From Cornus controversa (lineage: Eukaryota; Streptophyta; Magnoliopsida; Cornales; Cornaceae), in the NCBI GenBank assembly GCA_026545225.1, contig CM048845.1, forward strand, positions 82,983,033-83,047,032: 64,000 nt of DNA. Reading direction: 5' to 3'. The notes under the pieces were generated by a model. It saw only the letters and a program-made list of their open reading frames with translations, did not search any database and was not told the origin of the DNA. Below, piece by piece: positions 51,001 to 62,207 of the stretch (within the stretch, counting starts at the first letter, position 1; each line of letters starts with the position of its first letter). The position numbers and the translations under genes are program-made.

Positions 51001-51252
51001 TTCCTCCTTTTTATTCACATCCGTTAGCCAATCTAAAACATCAGTTTCAATGACATGTCCATTGTTCCTAGCTATATCGACCTTTCCTTCGATCCTCCCC
51101 CTCACGCCTCTAAGATTCTGGACTTTAGTATCAAGATCCTCAATATTTTTCTTGTAGTGAACCACATAACCAATTCGGTGCCCCATGGATGTCAAGAAGC
51201 GCTTGGTAAGTACCTCAACCATCTTTCCCACAACAGTATCAATGACTTCCAT
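44802..51252 (-). CDS. CC-NBS-LRR disease resistance protein (At4g27190-like)
   Basis: Exons on the minus strand are 51252-48583, 48028-47336, 46014-45309, 45177-45151 and 44947-44802. They sum to 4242 nt (1413 aa). The N-terminal 150 residues are a coiled-coil domain. The NB-ARC carries P-loop YGMGGSGKTRTVEEIA (about 177-192), kinase-2 ILVIIDDVW, RNBS-B CKVLLTSRREDV, GLPL-type CNCLPLAIVVVG, RNBS-D CFLYCSLFPEDAE and the MHD motif VKMHDIIRDVA; all nucleotide-binding residues look intact. LRRs fill the rest, with exons 2 and 3 beginning FPALEEL and FPILKDL, a repeat pattern of this subfamily. Such proteins are intracellular immune receptors that sense pathogen effectors. The last two small exons are less certain; the final one encodes a hydrophobic tail. 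Confidence 0.92.
46015..47335 (-). other. Large intron 2 of the CC-NBS-LRR gene
   Basis: 1.3 kb with AT-rich sequence plus a less AT-rich block at about 46720-46870 (cggactgtctattaggcagg...) that looks like a repeat fragment but that I cannot assign. No internal gene is seen. Confidence 0.5.
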
Positions 51253-53489
51253 TTACAACTCAGTAGCTACCTTTTTCCCTGAATATAAATAAAGCAAATG
51301 GTAGTAAATGAAATACAGAGATCCACAATTGTTAGTATTGAAGAACCTAGAGGAGATAAATAGTTGGGGACATAACTCTAACAAGATAGCTTAGAGATTT
51401 GTTCGGACAGAGCCAATAATTAAGGTGTCTCAATTTCACCAACACACCAAATCTGATTTAAACAACAGAAGGATAAGCAAGACAGAGAAAACTGAATGCA
51501 ACAGATGCATATACTATGGAATAGCTCAGAATATTAACTTGTATCAAAATTTATTTTATGGCATTATGACATTAATTAAATTAAATTAATATTTTTAGTT
51601 CTAGTGGGTGCCAACAAACATGCACCATCTGCCTTTGAACTTCTTTGACAAGAATTAGTTTGAGTTTTTTTCTTCAAGTCTTAAAGTTTTATTTCTGTTT
51701 TAACATCAATCCTCATAAATCCTTTGTTAGAAATTAAGTAGGGATCGATCAGTTTTATTATTAAATAAAATGTGAATTTGTGTGAACTAACAAGCATGAT
51801 TATTTCATTAACAAAAAATAAACTATGGAATTCATAGTTATAGACTTACAGTTGGTGACATACCTCTCACAAGCTTAAAGATTTGTTTGGACACAATTCC
51901 ACCAACGCACAAAAAACTGAGCACTTGAGCAGAGGCATATACTATGGAAGTAATAAAATCTGGCCGTGAAGGTTTTAGTAAAGTAATAAAATTTGGCGAT
52001 ATTGTTATGTTTTTGACCCAAATACATCAAACACTACTAAACTAGAGGTATCACTGATTTAACTTATGGGACCAAACCGCATCACATACAAAAACCATTC
52101 TCAAAACACTTTCGTTCATTTGAACTGATATTTTCTCTCTTCTCTCGCGTTCTTCTCTAGCGATTTGAAGGCGACATCAAACAAAGCCCTTGATCCGTGC
52201 TATCTTCTCTCTTTCGTGTGTTCTTCTTTGGTGATTTGAAGGCGACAAGTTTGTGACACATATCTATGTTATCTTATCTCTCTCGTGTTCTTCTCTGGCG
52301 ATTTGAAGACGACAAGTTTGGAGCCCTAGATCTGTGCTATATTCTTTCTCGCACGTTCTTCTCTATCCTAGGTATAACCTAATCATTGTCTTCTCTATCA
52401 CATGTTTCTCTGGTTTTCCACATTTGATTATGTTATTTTGATTCATATGGCTATGTTCTGGTTGTTGGTTCTGTATCTTCCTTTACATAGTCATGTGGTT
52501 CCTAAGCAAACTTTCTTAGATATTTGATTAATCATAGAAATAAGACTTTAATATTGAAGATTCCACAAGTGACTCTTTTGTCTTTGGACTCTGTTGTGTT
52601 TTGTTTCTATTATACGGGGCAAGAAACATAAAATATTATATTGATTTTTCTTAGATAGTTAAGTTAAGTTAGAAATGATCTTAACTGCTCTATTTGTAAA
52701 TCATGATCTTAACTGCTCTGATTATATCTTTATTCCTAAGGATCATCCTACTATTCAAGCATTTGTTCTTACCCGAACCATTCAATTATAATTCTCAAAT
52801 TTTCCTCAGTAAAATCAAACATTCCTATGTGATAGTCTTTAATTTTTTTTTGAGTGAATGCTGAAATCCTATTTCGTATCCATCACCTGCTCTATTATGA
52901 GTTCTACTAACATGCGCATAAATGAGAAGCCCAAATAATAATGTTTTCCTCGGGACTGAAAAAAGTTGCACTTGAAATTTGTTGTTAATTGCATTGAAAA
53001 TAATCTTAATTATCTAACTTGCCTTCCAACCATTGTCAATTAGTTTTTTTTAAACATAATTATAAGAATTGCTTGAAAGAGAACCCTAATTTTTTCCGAA
53101 GTTGCTTGAAAGAGAATTTGTGTCATTAGTTCCTCAAACCATTTGTTTTAGGTTCTAAGCTTACGTTTCCTTCACCTAGACATGCAACAATTTAATTCCC
53201 GTTTTGACTATATACCCAATTAATTAATACTTGGATTCTATTTTCAAATCAATCTAGATGCTAATGAAATTTGGTCCAACAGAAGCTACCAAAAGCTAAA
53301 AATGGAAAGGATTTCATGGTTATACTTAAATCTAAGGACCTTCCTTGCTACATTCATGAGTATGCTTGAAGATAGATTTTTTTTTGTCTTGGAAAGATGT
53401 TTTTGGAATGGAGACTATCTAATGTGATCTTCTGTGAAGAAATGGAATATGGTTTTATAATTTATTCATTTAATTTATATGCCATGTTT
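51253..53489. other. Upstream region of the CC-NBS-LRR gene
   Basis: The first bases (ATTCAGGGAAAAAGG on the minus strand) may end a 5'-leader intron. The rest is AT-rich with one tandem repeat (listed separately) and no recognisable gene. A pathogen-responsive promoter is expected here but no specific element could be proved. Confidence 0.45.
52130..52375. repeat. Tandem repeat, about 70-bp unit, 3+ copies
   Basis: Units contain 'cgttcttctctagcgatttg', then 'aaggcgacaagtttg', then 'gatccgtgctatct', at about 52133, 52203 and 52270, with a fourth partial copy near 52345. Copies are 75-85% alike by eye. The CT-rich, comparatively GC-rich character resembles 5' leader sequence. Confidence 0.75.
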
Positions 53490-53494
53490 AGAAT

Positions 53495-53645
53495 AGTTGA
53501 ATTTAAGAGAGGAAATGAGACAATACAAAGAGAAGGGAATTGTATTGAATGATGTGTTTTGTTTACAAGAGAGGTATCCTATTTATAGCCTAACTTGAGG
53601 GGAATGTTTCCCTTTCTAACCAATGTGGGACCAACAAATATGTAC

Positions 53646-53684
<39 letters not shown>

Positions 53685-53689
53685 TAACA
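53495..53689 (-). repeat. 3' LTR of the Copia element
   Basis: 195 bp; on the minus strand it begins TGTTAATG and ends TTCAACT. It contains a TA microsatellite close to its 5' end and is preceded by the polypurine tract. Confidence 0.93.
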
Positions 53690-53739
53690 GCCCCCCTCAA
53701 ACTCAAGGTGGTAAAATGGAGACCAACTTGAGTTTGGAA

Positions 53740-56700
53740 ATTAAATCCTAAAGGCGTCCAAGAGGATGCATTTTAGTGAAAATATCAGCAGTTTGATCGG
53801 CTGAAGAAACTGATAATAGTCTAATAGTTCCACGGGTGAGATGATGACGCACAAAGTGACAATCAATCTCAATGTATTTTGTGCGTTCATGGAATACATC
53901 ATTGTGAGCAATTTGGATGACACTTTGATTATCGCAGTTGATGATAGTGGCAGTAGAATGAGTGACGCCCATGTCTTCAAGTAACCAGCGAAGTCAAAGA
54001 AGTTCCTGAGTTATATCAGCAAGGGCTCGATACTCAACTTCTGTACTGGATCGAGCGACTACTGTTTGCTTCTTGCTGCACTAAGAAATAAGAGAATCAC
54101 CAAGGAATAAGCAATAACCAGAGGTGGATCTACGATCAGTGGGGTCACCTGCCCAATCTGTATCAGAGTAGGCACGAAGCTCAAGTGAAGAGTGAGCTGA
54201 GAAATGGAGACCATAAAATAGGGTCCCCTTGATGTACTTGAGAATGCGAAGCACTGCGGCATAATGGGGTGTGCGAGGAGCAGAGAGAAATTGACTGACA
54301 ATATGGACAGCATAAGAGATGTCAGGACGAGTAACTGTAAGATAAACAAGACTACTAACCAACTGGCGAAACAAGGTGGGGTCATCCAAAACTGTACCAT
54401 CCAGAGGAGTGAGTTTAGAGTTGAGCTCTAGAGGAGTGGTACATGTCTTACTATCTGTGAGTCCTGCTTGAGTAAGAAGATCAGAAGCATACTTTGCTTG
54501 TGAAAGATAATATCATTCAGAGTTAGAAGTGATCTCAAGTCCTAAAAGTAACTAAGCTTCCCAAGATCTTTCATCTCGACATGTTGGCTGAGATAAGTCT
54601 TGAGATCTAAAATTCCGGATGTGTCATCACCAGTGATGATCATATCATCAACATAGAGGAGAAGAAGGATAGTACCCTGGTCTGTTTGACGAATGAAAAG
54701 AGTAGAATCATGTGAGCTAGAAGTGAATCCAAAATCTCCAACAATGGTGCTAAACTTGGCAAACCAAGCCCGAGGAACTTGATTGAGACCATAAAGGGCT
54801 CAACGAAGTTTGTAGACTTGATGCGGAAGATGATGAGAACCAGGAGGAGGGCACATATAAACTTCTTCGGTGAGTTCACCATTAAGAAAAACATTTTTCT
54901 CATCCATCTGAAATAATCCCTAATGACGAACGGTGGCAATTGTAATTAAGCTACGAATTGAAGTGAAGCGAGCAACCGGGGCAAAGGTCTCATTATAGTC
55001 AATCCCATACTCTTGGGTAAACCCTTTAGCTAACAAGCGAGCTCTGTACCTATCAATGGACCCATCAGAGTGAGTTTTGATCTTGTAAACCCACTTGCAT
55101 CCCATAGCATGTTTGCCTTTAGGTAGGTCCACTAGATCCCAGATGTGAGTGTTTTCGAGTGCCTGTAGTTCATCATTCATTGCTTTCTGCCAAAGAGGAT
55201 CAGAATTAGCTTCACGATAAGACTGAGGTTCATGGTGAGAAAGAATAGTAGAAAATACAACAAAGTCACGAAGATTAACAGAATGAGTTTTTACCCGGTC
55301 ACTTCGCCGAGGAGGGAGATCAGAAACTGTTGGAGCGGATCCATTGGAAGAGACAAGTTCCTCAGAAGAGGGTAAGGTGAATAACTCAATTGAGGTATCT
55401 GTAGACATGTTAGTTGGTAATGACAAGTTTGAGAAAGAGATACAATTTGTTGATGGAGATGTTGACTCAGAAGAAAAGTTTATCTCAGAAGTGTCAGGAA
55501 AAAGATCTGTGGAGAGGTCAGTGAATAGAAGAAAGGTGTTGTCATGTGATAGGTGAAACTTGGATATGGAGGCGAACATCTTGTGTTCCCAGAAAATAAC
55601 ATGACGAGATACTCGGAGATGTTTGGAGTAAGGATCCCAACATCTGTATCCTTTGTGTTCAACACCGTATCCTAAAAAATAACATAATCGAGATCTAGAT
55701 TCTAATTTGGTGCGCTTATGAGGTTGAAGAAGAACAAAACAGACATAACCAAATATCTTAATAATGCTATAGTCAGGAGTGTGACCATAAAGACGCTCAA
55801 AGGGTGATTGATTCCTAATTATGGAAGAAGGCACGCGGTTCTTGGTGTAAACAGCTGTAAGAGCAGCTTCACCCCAAAAGCGTTCAGGACACGAAGCGAA
55901 TATGAGAAGAGCACGAACGGTATTGAGAATGTCTCAGTGTTTGCACTCAGCACGCCCATTTTGTTGAGAAGTGCCTGGACATGAACGATAAGGAAGAGTG
56001 CCATGTTGGTGAAGAAAGTTAAAGACTCTAGAGTCTGTGTATTCAGCAGCATTGTCAGCACGAAACACTTTGATATTACAAGAAAATTGAGTTTTGACTA
56101 TGGTAGCAAAATCAAAGTACAACCGAGGTAATTCAAATTGATTACGCATAAGAAATATCCAAGTGTAACGAGAGTAATCATCAATAAAAATGACAAAATA
56201 TCTAGAGCCTCCCATAGTAGCAGTGGGAGACGGGCCCCAAACATCAGAGTGAATCAAATCAAATGGTGCAGAAAAAAAAGAATCACTTTTGTGAAATGGC
56301 AATGTCGATTGTTTTGCAAGTTGACAAGGAAGACAATCAAATTATTTTTTATTAACAAACCCTAAATGACCACTAGATACTAAGGATTGAATACGACCAA
56401 CAGACGCATGACCCATACGAGAATGCCAGAGACTGACGGATGGGGTAGATGAGACTGGGGCTGCTGTCTGAACTAATGAGGAGAAATAGGATGGAAGGTG
56501 AAGATTGATGAGCTCAATGAGTCGTCCAACCTTACGGCCTATCCCAAGAGTTTGTCCCATCTTTAGATCTTGCACACAACAACCAGAAGCAGAAAATAGG
56601 ACAGTTAGTCCGAGGTCACATAATTGACTAACAGATATAAGATTGAGAGTGAGTTGGGGAATACAATAAGTATCAAGAAGAGAAGTGTTTAATGTTGAGA

Positions 56701-58010
56701 TTTTTTTGATATGACTCATGGTCATAGGAGAACCATCAGCAGTTTGAATAGTCTAAGTATAATTAGCAAGACGTTTGGTGGCAAATATAGTGGAATCAGG
56801 TGTCATGTGATTATAACATGCAGAGTCAAAGAACCAAGATGAAGTACCTGAGGTGACTGACATAGCAGTAGAGGGTAGATTACCAGAATGAGCAAGGACT
56901 TATTTGACAATTTTCTCTATGTTAGAGGCAAAAAATGTCTCACTGGAAGTAGTGAATGATGAACCTTCAGCAGTAGTGGCGGTAGATCTAGAAGGAGTAC
57001 CGCGAGGCATGGATTGTTGGGAGTGTCTGGTGGGGTGTTGGAAACAATCACGCTGAAGATGACCAGGGCTTGCTTATGACAGAAGTGGCAAACTCGAATC
57101 GGGCATTCCAAGAGAATATGTCCTGGTTTCTTGTAATAATTGCAAAATTTGGATGATCCAGATGGATGCCCTTTGTTGTTGGTTTGAAAAGATTTAGATG
57201 GATGCCCTTTGTTGTTGGGTTGTGGTCCTTTGGGAGTGGCGAAGATAACATTTGTAGAGGTTGTTTTGCGAGGAACAAGATGAGTTTCGTCTGAGAGAAG
57301 TTTAGTGACAGCTTGATCTAAAGTAGGTAAGGGACTGCGGTGAAGGAGAGATGCACGAACATGCTCAAACTCATTAGTGAGGGTCATAAGAAAGAGAACC
57401 AAGTGTTGCTAATCCCGATAGTTAAAATTTTTTTCAGCATCATTGGTATCTATAAACTTTGGTTCTGAGGAAGCAAGTTGATCCCAAACATAGTGCATCT
57501 CAGATAAGAATTATTGATGGATTGCCCGGGTTGTTGTTGCATGCGCTGTAGAGTGCCCAGAAGTTGGTATTAATGAGATAGATCTGCGGTGGTGTAACGT
57601 TTCTGTAAAAAATCTCATAATAACTTGGCAGTCTTGAATCTACCAAAATTGAAGACTGATGGAACTTACACACGTGTTGCGAATCCAAGTGATAATTTGG
57701 TGGTTTTTGCTATCCCACTCCTCGAGGCGATCTATGTATTTTGTGTTGGCTTCTCTAGTGATTTTCTCTGGTTCGGTGATATCGTCAGTGACATAGCGCC
57801 AGAGTTTTTTGCCCTTAAGAAAGCTTGAGATAGCCTAAGCCCATATAGTGTAGTTGAGTCCTTCCATGACAATGGCAATAGGTTGTGAGGCCTCAGGATG
57901 CTCCATAGTGTGTAAGAAACTAGAAGAAGACAGAGATAAAAATAATAGGAACTGAACTGGTCAGGAAATGACTGATGGAGTGGCGGTTGAGATGACATCG
58001 ATGGAGAATA
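53740..58010 (-). pseudogene. Copia gag-pol remnant
   Basis: The polyprotein is readable but interrupted by stops and frameshifts near 57420, 56915, 56340, 55932, 54918, 54640 and 54060, so no functional product is expected. Gag (about 57990-57060) includes a decayed zinc knuckle in which the second Cys is Tyr (CNYYKKPGH). Next comes the GAG-pre-integrase motif LWHSRMGHAS, then integrase with HSDVWGPSP, IDDYSRYTW and QQNGRAE, reverse transcriptase with WKWVYKIK-like and YVDDMIITG boxes, and RNase H with YSDTDWAGD and the ADIFTK end motif. Confidence 0.93.
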
Positions 58011-58292
58011 AGACTTCGACTATAATAACGTCGATGGAACTGAGTGACGTTGATGGAGGATAAGACTCCGACTATAGTGACGACACAATGGGTATGAAAA
58101 GGATATACAATAAGTGTTTTGATGTGAAGGATCCACTAATAGTGGTAATCACAGAGCATACTCAACTCTTGATATTGAAGAGGATATACAAGAAATCTTT
58201 CTGATGTGAAAGATCCACTAATAGTGGCAATCATAGAGCATACTCAACTCTTGATATACCAAGAACCACTAAGAATAGTGGCTCTGATATCA

Positions 58293-58443
58293 AGTTGAAT
58301 TTAAGAGAAGAAATGAGACAATACAAAGAGAAGAGAATCGTATTGAATGATGTGTTTTGTTTACAAGAGAGGTATCCTATTTATAACCTAACTTGAGGAG
58401 AATGTTTCCCTTTCTAACCAATGTGGGATCAACAAACATGTAC

Positions 58444-58477
<34 letters not shown>

Positions 58478-58479
58478 CA
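58293..58479 (-). repeat. 5' LTR of the Copia element
   Basis: 187 bp, matching the 3' LTR except for about seven substitutions and TA-tract length. The putative TATA signal and transcription start should lie here; the CT/TA composition makes them hard to pinpoint. Confidence 0.93.
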
Positions 58480-58484
58480 AGAAT

Positions 58485-59434
58485 ATTGAAAGACTAAAGA
58501 GATTATAAACATGAATCCAAATATATATAGCTGCAGACCATATATTTTAAAAACTTTGATTGCTGAGGCCTTGACAATGAATCCTATTTTGTAGATGGTT
58601 TGCACAAACAACCAGCTTGATTGATTAGATGATTTCTAGTCTGATTTTTATTTTTTTTTAAATCATCAAACCATGGAAGAGCAAGGGCAGCTTCTGGACA
58701 TGGAAGGGGAGTAGAAATGCAACCATCGGAAGAGGTAGGGGGAATGCACAATTCAGAAGTGGAAGGGCAAGTTTTAGAGGAGGAGGAATGACATCTTTAT
58801 TAAATCAACATAATTGACATTGACAGGGTTACAGAAACTGTTTGGTAGTTATGTTTTGTTTTTGTTTACAAGTATAGTAGGTTGGTGAAGTACACACAAG
58901 GGAAAGATACATTATCAGTTTTTTGGTTCAAACATATATACCATATGCTAGATTCATGTACGTACACACGTTAGGTTTTTTGAGTTTTATTGGTGAAATA
59001 TTGACAAGTGGGGGAATGAATGATGTATTTTTAGTGAAGTATATATGTGCTAACTTGGAGTATAGTGCTGAAATTATTTTTTGTACATGGGGGATCCAAT
59101 GTGATAACAAGTGGGGGATAGAATGGTATATGCTAAGTTGGTATTTTTTATTAAATGTTATTAGTATATTGATGAGTTCTGAAATGACACTTGCAGCTTC
59201 CTGATATATATGTAGCTTTGTTATTACCTAATTTGTGTCAGTTCTCTATATGGTGATAGTTGTTAGTAGATTTTTGGTGGATGTGTTGATATGTGTTAGG
59301 TTGTGTGCACTTGATAGTTTAGAAATTTTTGGTTAACGTGTGAATGAAATGGTTGTGTGCACTTGACAGGTTATATTGGTGGATGTGTTAATATATGAAT
59401 GGAATAGTTGCATGCACTTAGACAGGTTATTAGC
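58485..59434. other. Intergenic region ending in a minisatellite
   Basis: AT-rich DNA with a GA-rich patch (58670-58795) and no supported gene. From about 59270 to 59434 it becomes a minisatellite with about 75-bp units (tttttggttaacgtgtgaat, ggttgtgtgcacttgacagg, ttggtggatgtgttaatat). The array resumes at 62203-62275, beyond the inserted LTR. Confidence 0.6.
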
Positions 59435-60356
59435 TGTAGAGACCGTGACCAATTTTGGCCGATTTTGCATTTTTCACATTATAATTGTCATAAATGCAAT
59501 TAAGGGTGCGTTAATTGGCCTAAAGATATTTTGGTCTTTTCGCGACCTAGGGACCTTAAATGGTCAAATCTGCAGAGATATTTCATATCTCACGGCTGTT
59601 TCTCTCTATATTGCTCCCACTTATTCTCTCTTCCTTCTCTCTAGGTTTTGGAGGTCTTCGGGTGTGATTCAAGTTCCGTCGAAGAAGGGAGATACGTAGG
59701 GGACGGCTAGGGTTTCCCTTTGAACCGATCAAAGTTATGGTTTGGCAAGGTTGACATTACTGGGATTTTGAAAAGTACTTGGAAGGCCTTCATTTTCAAG
59801 GTAGGGGTGTTCTTTCTCATCTACTTGTCAATTCTAGGGTTTCGAGTGAAGTGGTGAAAGCTAAGGTTGTGTATTGTATGTTTTAGAATGGTAAGAGGGG
59901 TGGGATATGGTGAGTTTCTATCTCTCTTTAGTTTCTAAAATGTAATTTGTATGTATATGTAGTATACATGAGGAAATGAGTGAATGTGTGAGGGATATTA
60001 GCATGTATGCTTATATGATACATTTTATGTACATATGTGAAAATGTGTCATATTGAACATGTATGTATTATATGTTGTTGAATGTGTTAAATGCATGCTA
60101 TCTTTATATAAAAAATGTGTGCATTTGTGAAGCATGACTAAAATGTGCTTAGGTAAAGTTTTGTGAGCATGTGGATAGTATGCTATGTTCTACATGTATA
60201 GGTAAATATATGTGTGGTGTTGTGGAAATGAAATGCATGCTACGTGTTTTATTAATTAGCATGTGCATTGTGAGGCATGAAATTAAATGCTTGATGTTTA
60301 TATGTTCGAAATGCATATATTGGGGTCGTTGTGAGGAAACGGGGAAGTGTGGTTAA

Positions 60357-60656
60357 ATTGCCTAGAGTAGGTCAATACTCGGTGAGGGCGTTGGAGTGGT
60401 CACGTCACCTTGGAGTAGGTAAATACTCGGTGACGGTGGTTTGCTCATCTTGGAGTAGGTAAATACTCGGTGGAGATTCTAAAAAGGTTGCCCAATCGCC
60501 TTGGAGTAGGTAAATACTCGGTGATTGTGGTTTGCTCACCTTGGAGTAGGTAAATACTCGGTGAGAATTCAAGGAAAAGGGGCCAAGTCACCTTGGAGTA
60601 GGTAAATACTCGGTGACGGTGGTCCATCCACCTTGGAGTAGGTAAATACTCGGTGG
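60357..60656. repeat. Seven-copy hairpin minisatellite inside the LTR
   Basis: The core TTGGAGTAGGTAAATACTC starts at 60410, 60450, 60501, 60541, 60593 and 60633, with a decayed copy at about 60362. Spacing alternates 40, 51, 40, 52, 40, so the true unit is a dimer of about 91 bp. Each core contains GAGTA/TACTC and is flanked by CACC-type and GGTG-type arms that pair with each other; outer arm bases differ between copies yet stay complementary. Confidence 0.92.
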
Positions 60657-60802
60657 CGGAATTTGAAATGTTATAGGAAGTGTCTCGATTTCATGATTCG
60701 GTCAAGAATCATGTTGAGATATTGGGTTGAGTCCAAGAGAGAGACAAGTGTATGATTATTGCCTTCATTTGAATTATGAAGCATGATATGTGTTTAATGC
60801 AT

Positions 60803-60804
<2 letters not shown>

Positions 60805-60846
<42 letters not shown>
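60805..60846. repeat. (AT)n microsatellite inside the LTR
   Basis: About 21 uninterrupted AT units between the hairpin minisatellite and the conserved LTR 3' half. Confidence 0.95.
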
Positions 60847-60849
<3 letters not shown>

Positions 60850-61457
60850 TTGTTGTGAGTGAACATGATGTATGTTGAATGATACGTGAAATGTTGTGAC
60901 ATGCATCCATGTAGGTCGTGTCAGGTCGGCACTTAGGTGGGTTGGGGTATCTCTACTAAGCCGCAGTGGTGCTCACCCCTTTATTCTAAATATTTTACAG
61001 ATAAAGCGCCGATGACGGATGGGACATGAGTGTCCAAGTGAAATTCTAGTAGCACTTTGCTATCTTTTGAATTTTGTGCATTTTTGTAGCTATCCATGCC
61101 AGCTTGTGGCATGTGACTTCCTTTTTGAATTGTGGTTATACTTTGGACAAGTGTACATTTGATATATGTATTGGATTATAAGTTTGTTGGGTATATAAAG
61201 ACAATGGTTTAAATTATGTAATGCTCATGGTGTCATTTAATTCATTTGATGATGTTTTCATTGTGAATGGATTGTGGTTGTGCAAGAAAAGAATTCATTT
61301 TGATGTATAGTTGAATCATGAATGTGATCTTGAGTGTGCGATTGATGTTGGAACCTTTCATTTATGTTATGGATCATGTATGAGGGATTCTAGGATGATA
61401 GAATGTTGATTGGGCTTCATGTGGACCATGTATAGGGTTGTTGGAAGTCCCGGGAGG

Positions 61458-61693
61458 TGCATTTCAATCGTGTAAAATGTCTATTTCGCACAATCGAAAC
61501 CCCCATTTCGATAGTGCGAAGGGGTGATGATTTATGGTGATTTTTAAGGTCCAGATAGGAGGAATTTCGTACAATCGAAACCCTCATTTCGATCGTGCGA
61601 AATATTGCAAGTCTGAGGTCCCGAGAGGGTGAAATCTTCGCATAATCGAGATTTTTTTCGCACAATCGAGATGTTAGTTTCGCACAATCGAAA
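61458..61693. repeat. Array of TTTCGCACAATCGAAA motifs in both orientations
   Basis: Eight copies or near-copies: forward at 61484, 61565, 61636, 61657 and 61678; reverse (TTTCGATNGTGCGAA) at 61461, 61506 and 61587. Forward and reverse copies are paired 6-8 bases apart at 61484-61520 and 61565-61602, making two strong potential hairpins. The long minus-strand open frame here simply translates this array. Confidence 0.85.
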
Positions 61694-62207
61694 TTACTAT
61701 TCACAGCATTTTTCAAAACTTCATTTGGAGGTAATTTCTTCGTTCTAGATCGGAATTGAGTGTAGTTTTTTTTGACCTTGAGTATTTTTGGATCCTCTAT
61801 CCAATGGTGTAGGTCTCACTTTCAGATTCCAAATACAATAAATTTTGAGGCTCGAAAGTGAGTGATTCTCAAAGGTGTGGGCAAGTAAATTTCCACCAAA
61901 GTGTGTGATTCGATATAGGGCCCATGAGGATTGGTTAAGATGGAGTTGTGTGCATTTATATGCAAGAATTGAGTTAAGCTTCCATGGTGAATGAGGGTAA
62001 TGAGGTTCTATTGGGCTAAATAGACAGTTTAACCTCCGGTTCTTCGAGAGTTAGAAATCGGGGCCTTATAACATGGTATCAAAATCGATACTATGGTGTG
62101 AGTGTAATTGAGATCATTCATGGGGTTGAGTGAATGGGTTCACACTCGGGATTCAGGTCCGGACTGGGGGAGTCCCGGCGGTCCGGGTTTCGGGGCGTGA
62201 CATTAGT

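Larger units (their letters stand above)
53495..58479 (-). mobile_element. Copia LTR retrotransposon, nearly complete, inactive (4985 bp)
   Basis: LTRs at 53495-53689 and 58293-58479 bracket a minus-strand interior. A perfect 5-bp target duplication AGAAT flanks it (53490-53494 and 58480-58484). The primer-binding site (minus strand TGATATCAGAGCC, 58280-58292) abuts the 5' LTR and matches initiator tRNA-Met with one change. A polypurine tract (GAGGGGGGC) abuts the 3' LTR. Coding order gag, protease region, integrase, RT, RNase H is that of Ty1/Copia. LTRs differ at about seven sites by eye outside the TA tract, so the insertion is fairly young. Confidence 0.96.
59435..62202 (+). mobile_element. 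Probable solo LTR of a large (Ty3-like) retrotransposon
   Basis: It begins TGTAGAGACCGTGACC and ends CGGGGCGTGACA; the GGGGCGTGACA ending is familiar from plant Ty3 LTRs. Flanks TTAGC (59430-59434) and TTAGT (62203-62207) match at 4 of 5 positions, and the host minisatellite continues across the join, which supports an insertion. No gag or pol is present. Near 62070 an internal TGGTATCAAAATC resembles a decayed primer-binding site, so an LTR-plus-leader derivative ending there is an alternative. The orientation is inferred from that site and the end sequences. Confidence 0.65.

Noticed and set aside
55344..55556. Plus-strand open frame inside the Copia element
   Set aside because: It is antisense to the integrase-RT linker and a chance frame.
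60357..60656. Regular repeat array resembling a CRISPR
   Set aside because: This is plant nuclear DNA, the spacers are themselves repeated, and the repeat lies inside an LTR.
61417..61716. 99-codon minus-strand open frame
   Set aside because: It is a translation of the TTTCGCACAATCGAAA array in the LTR; its repeated peptide mirrors the DNA repeat.
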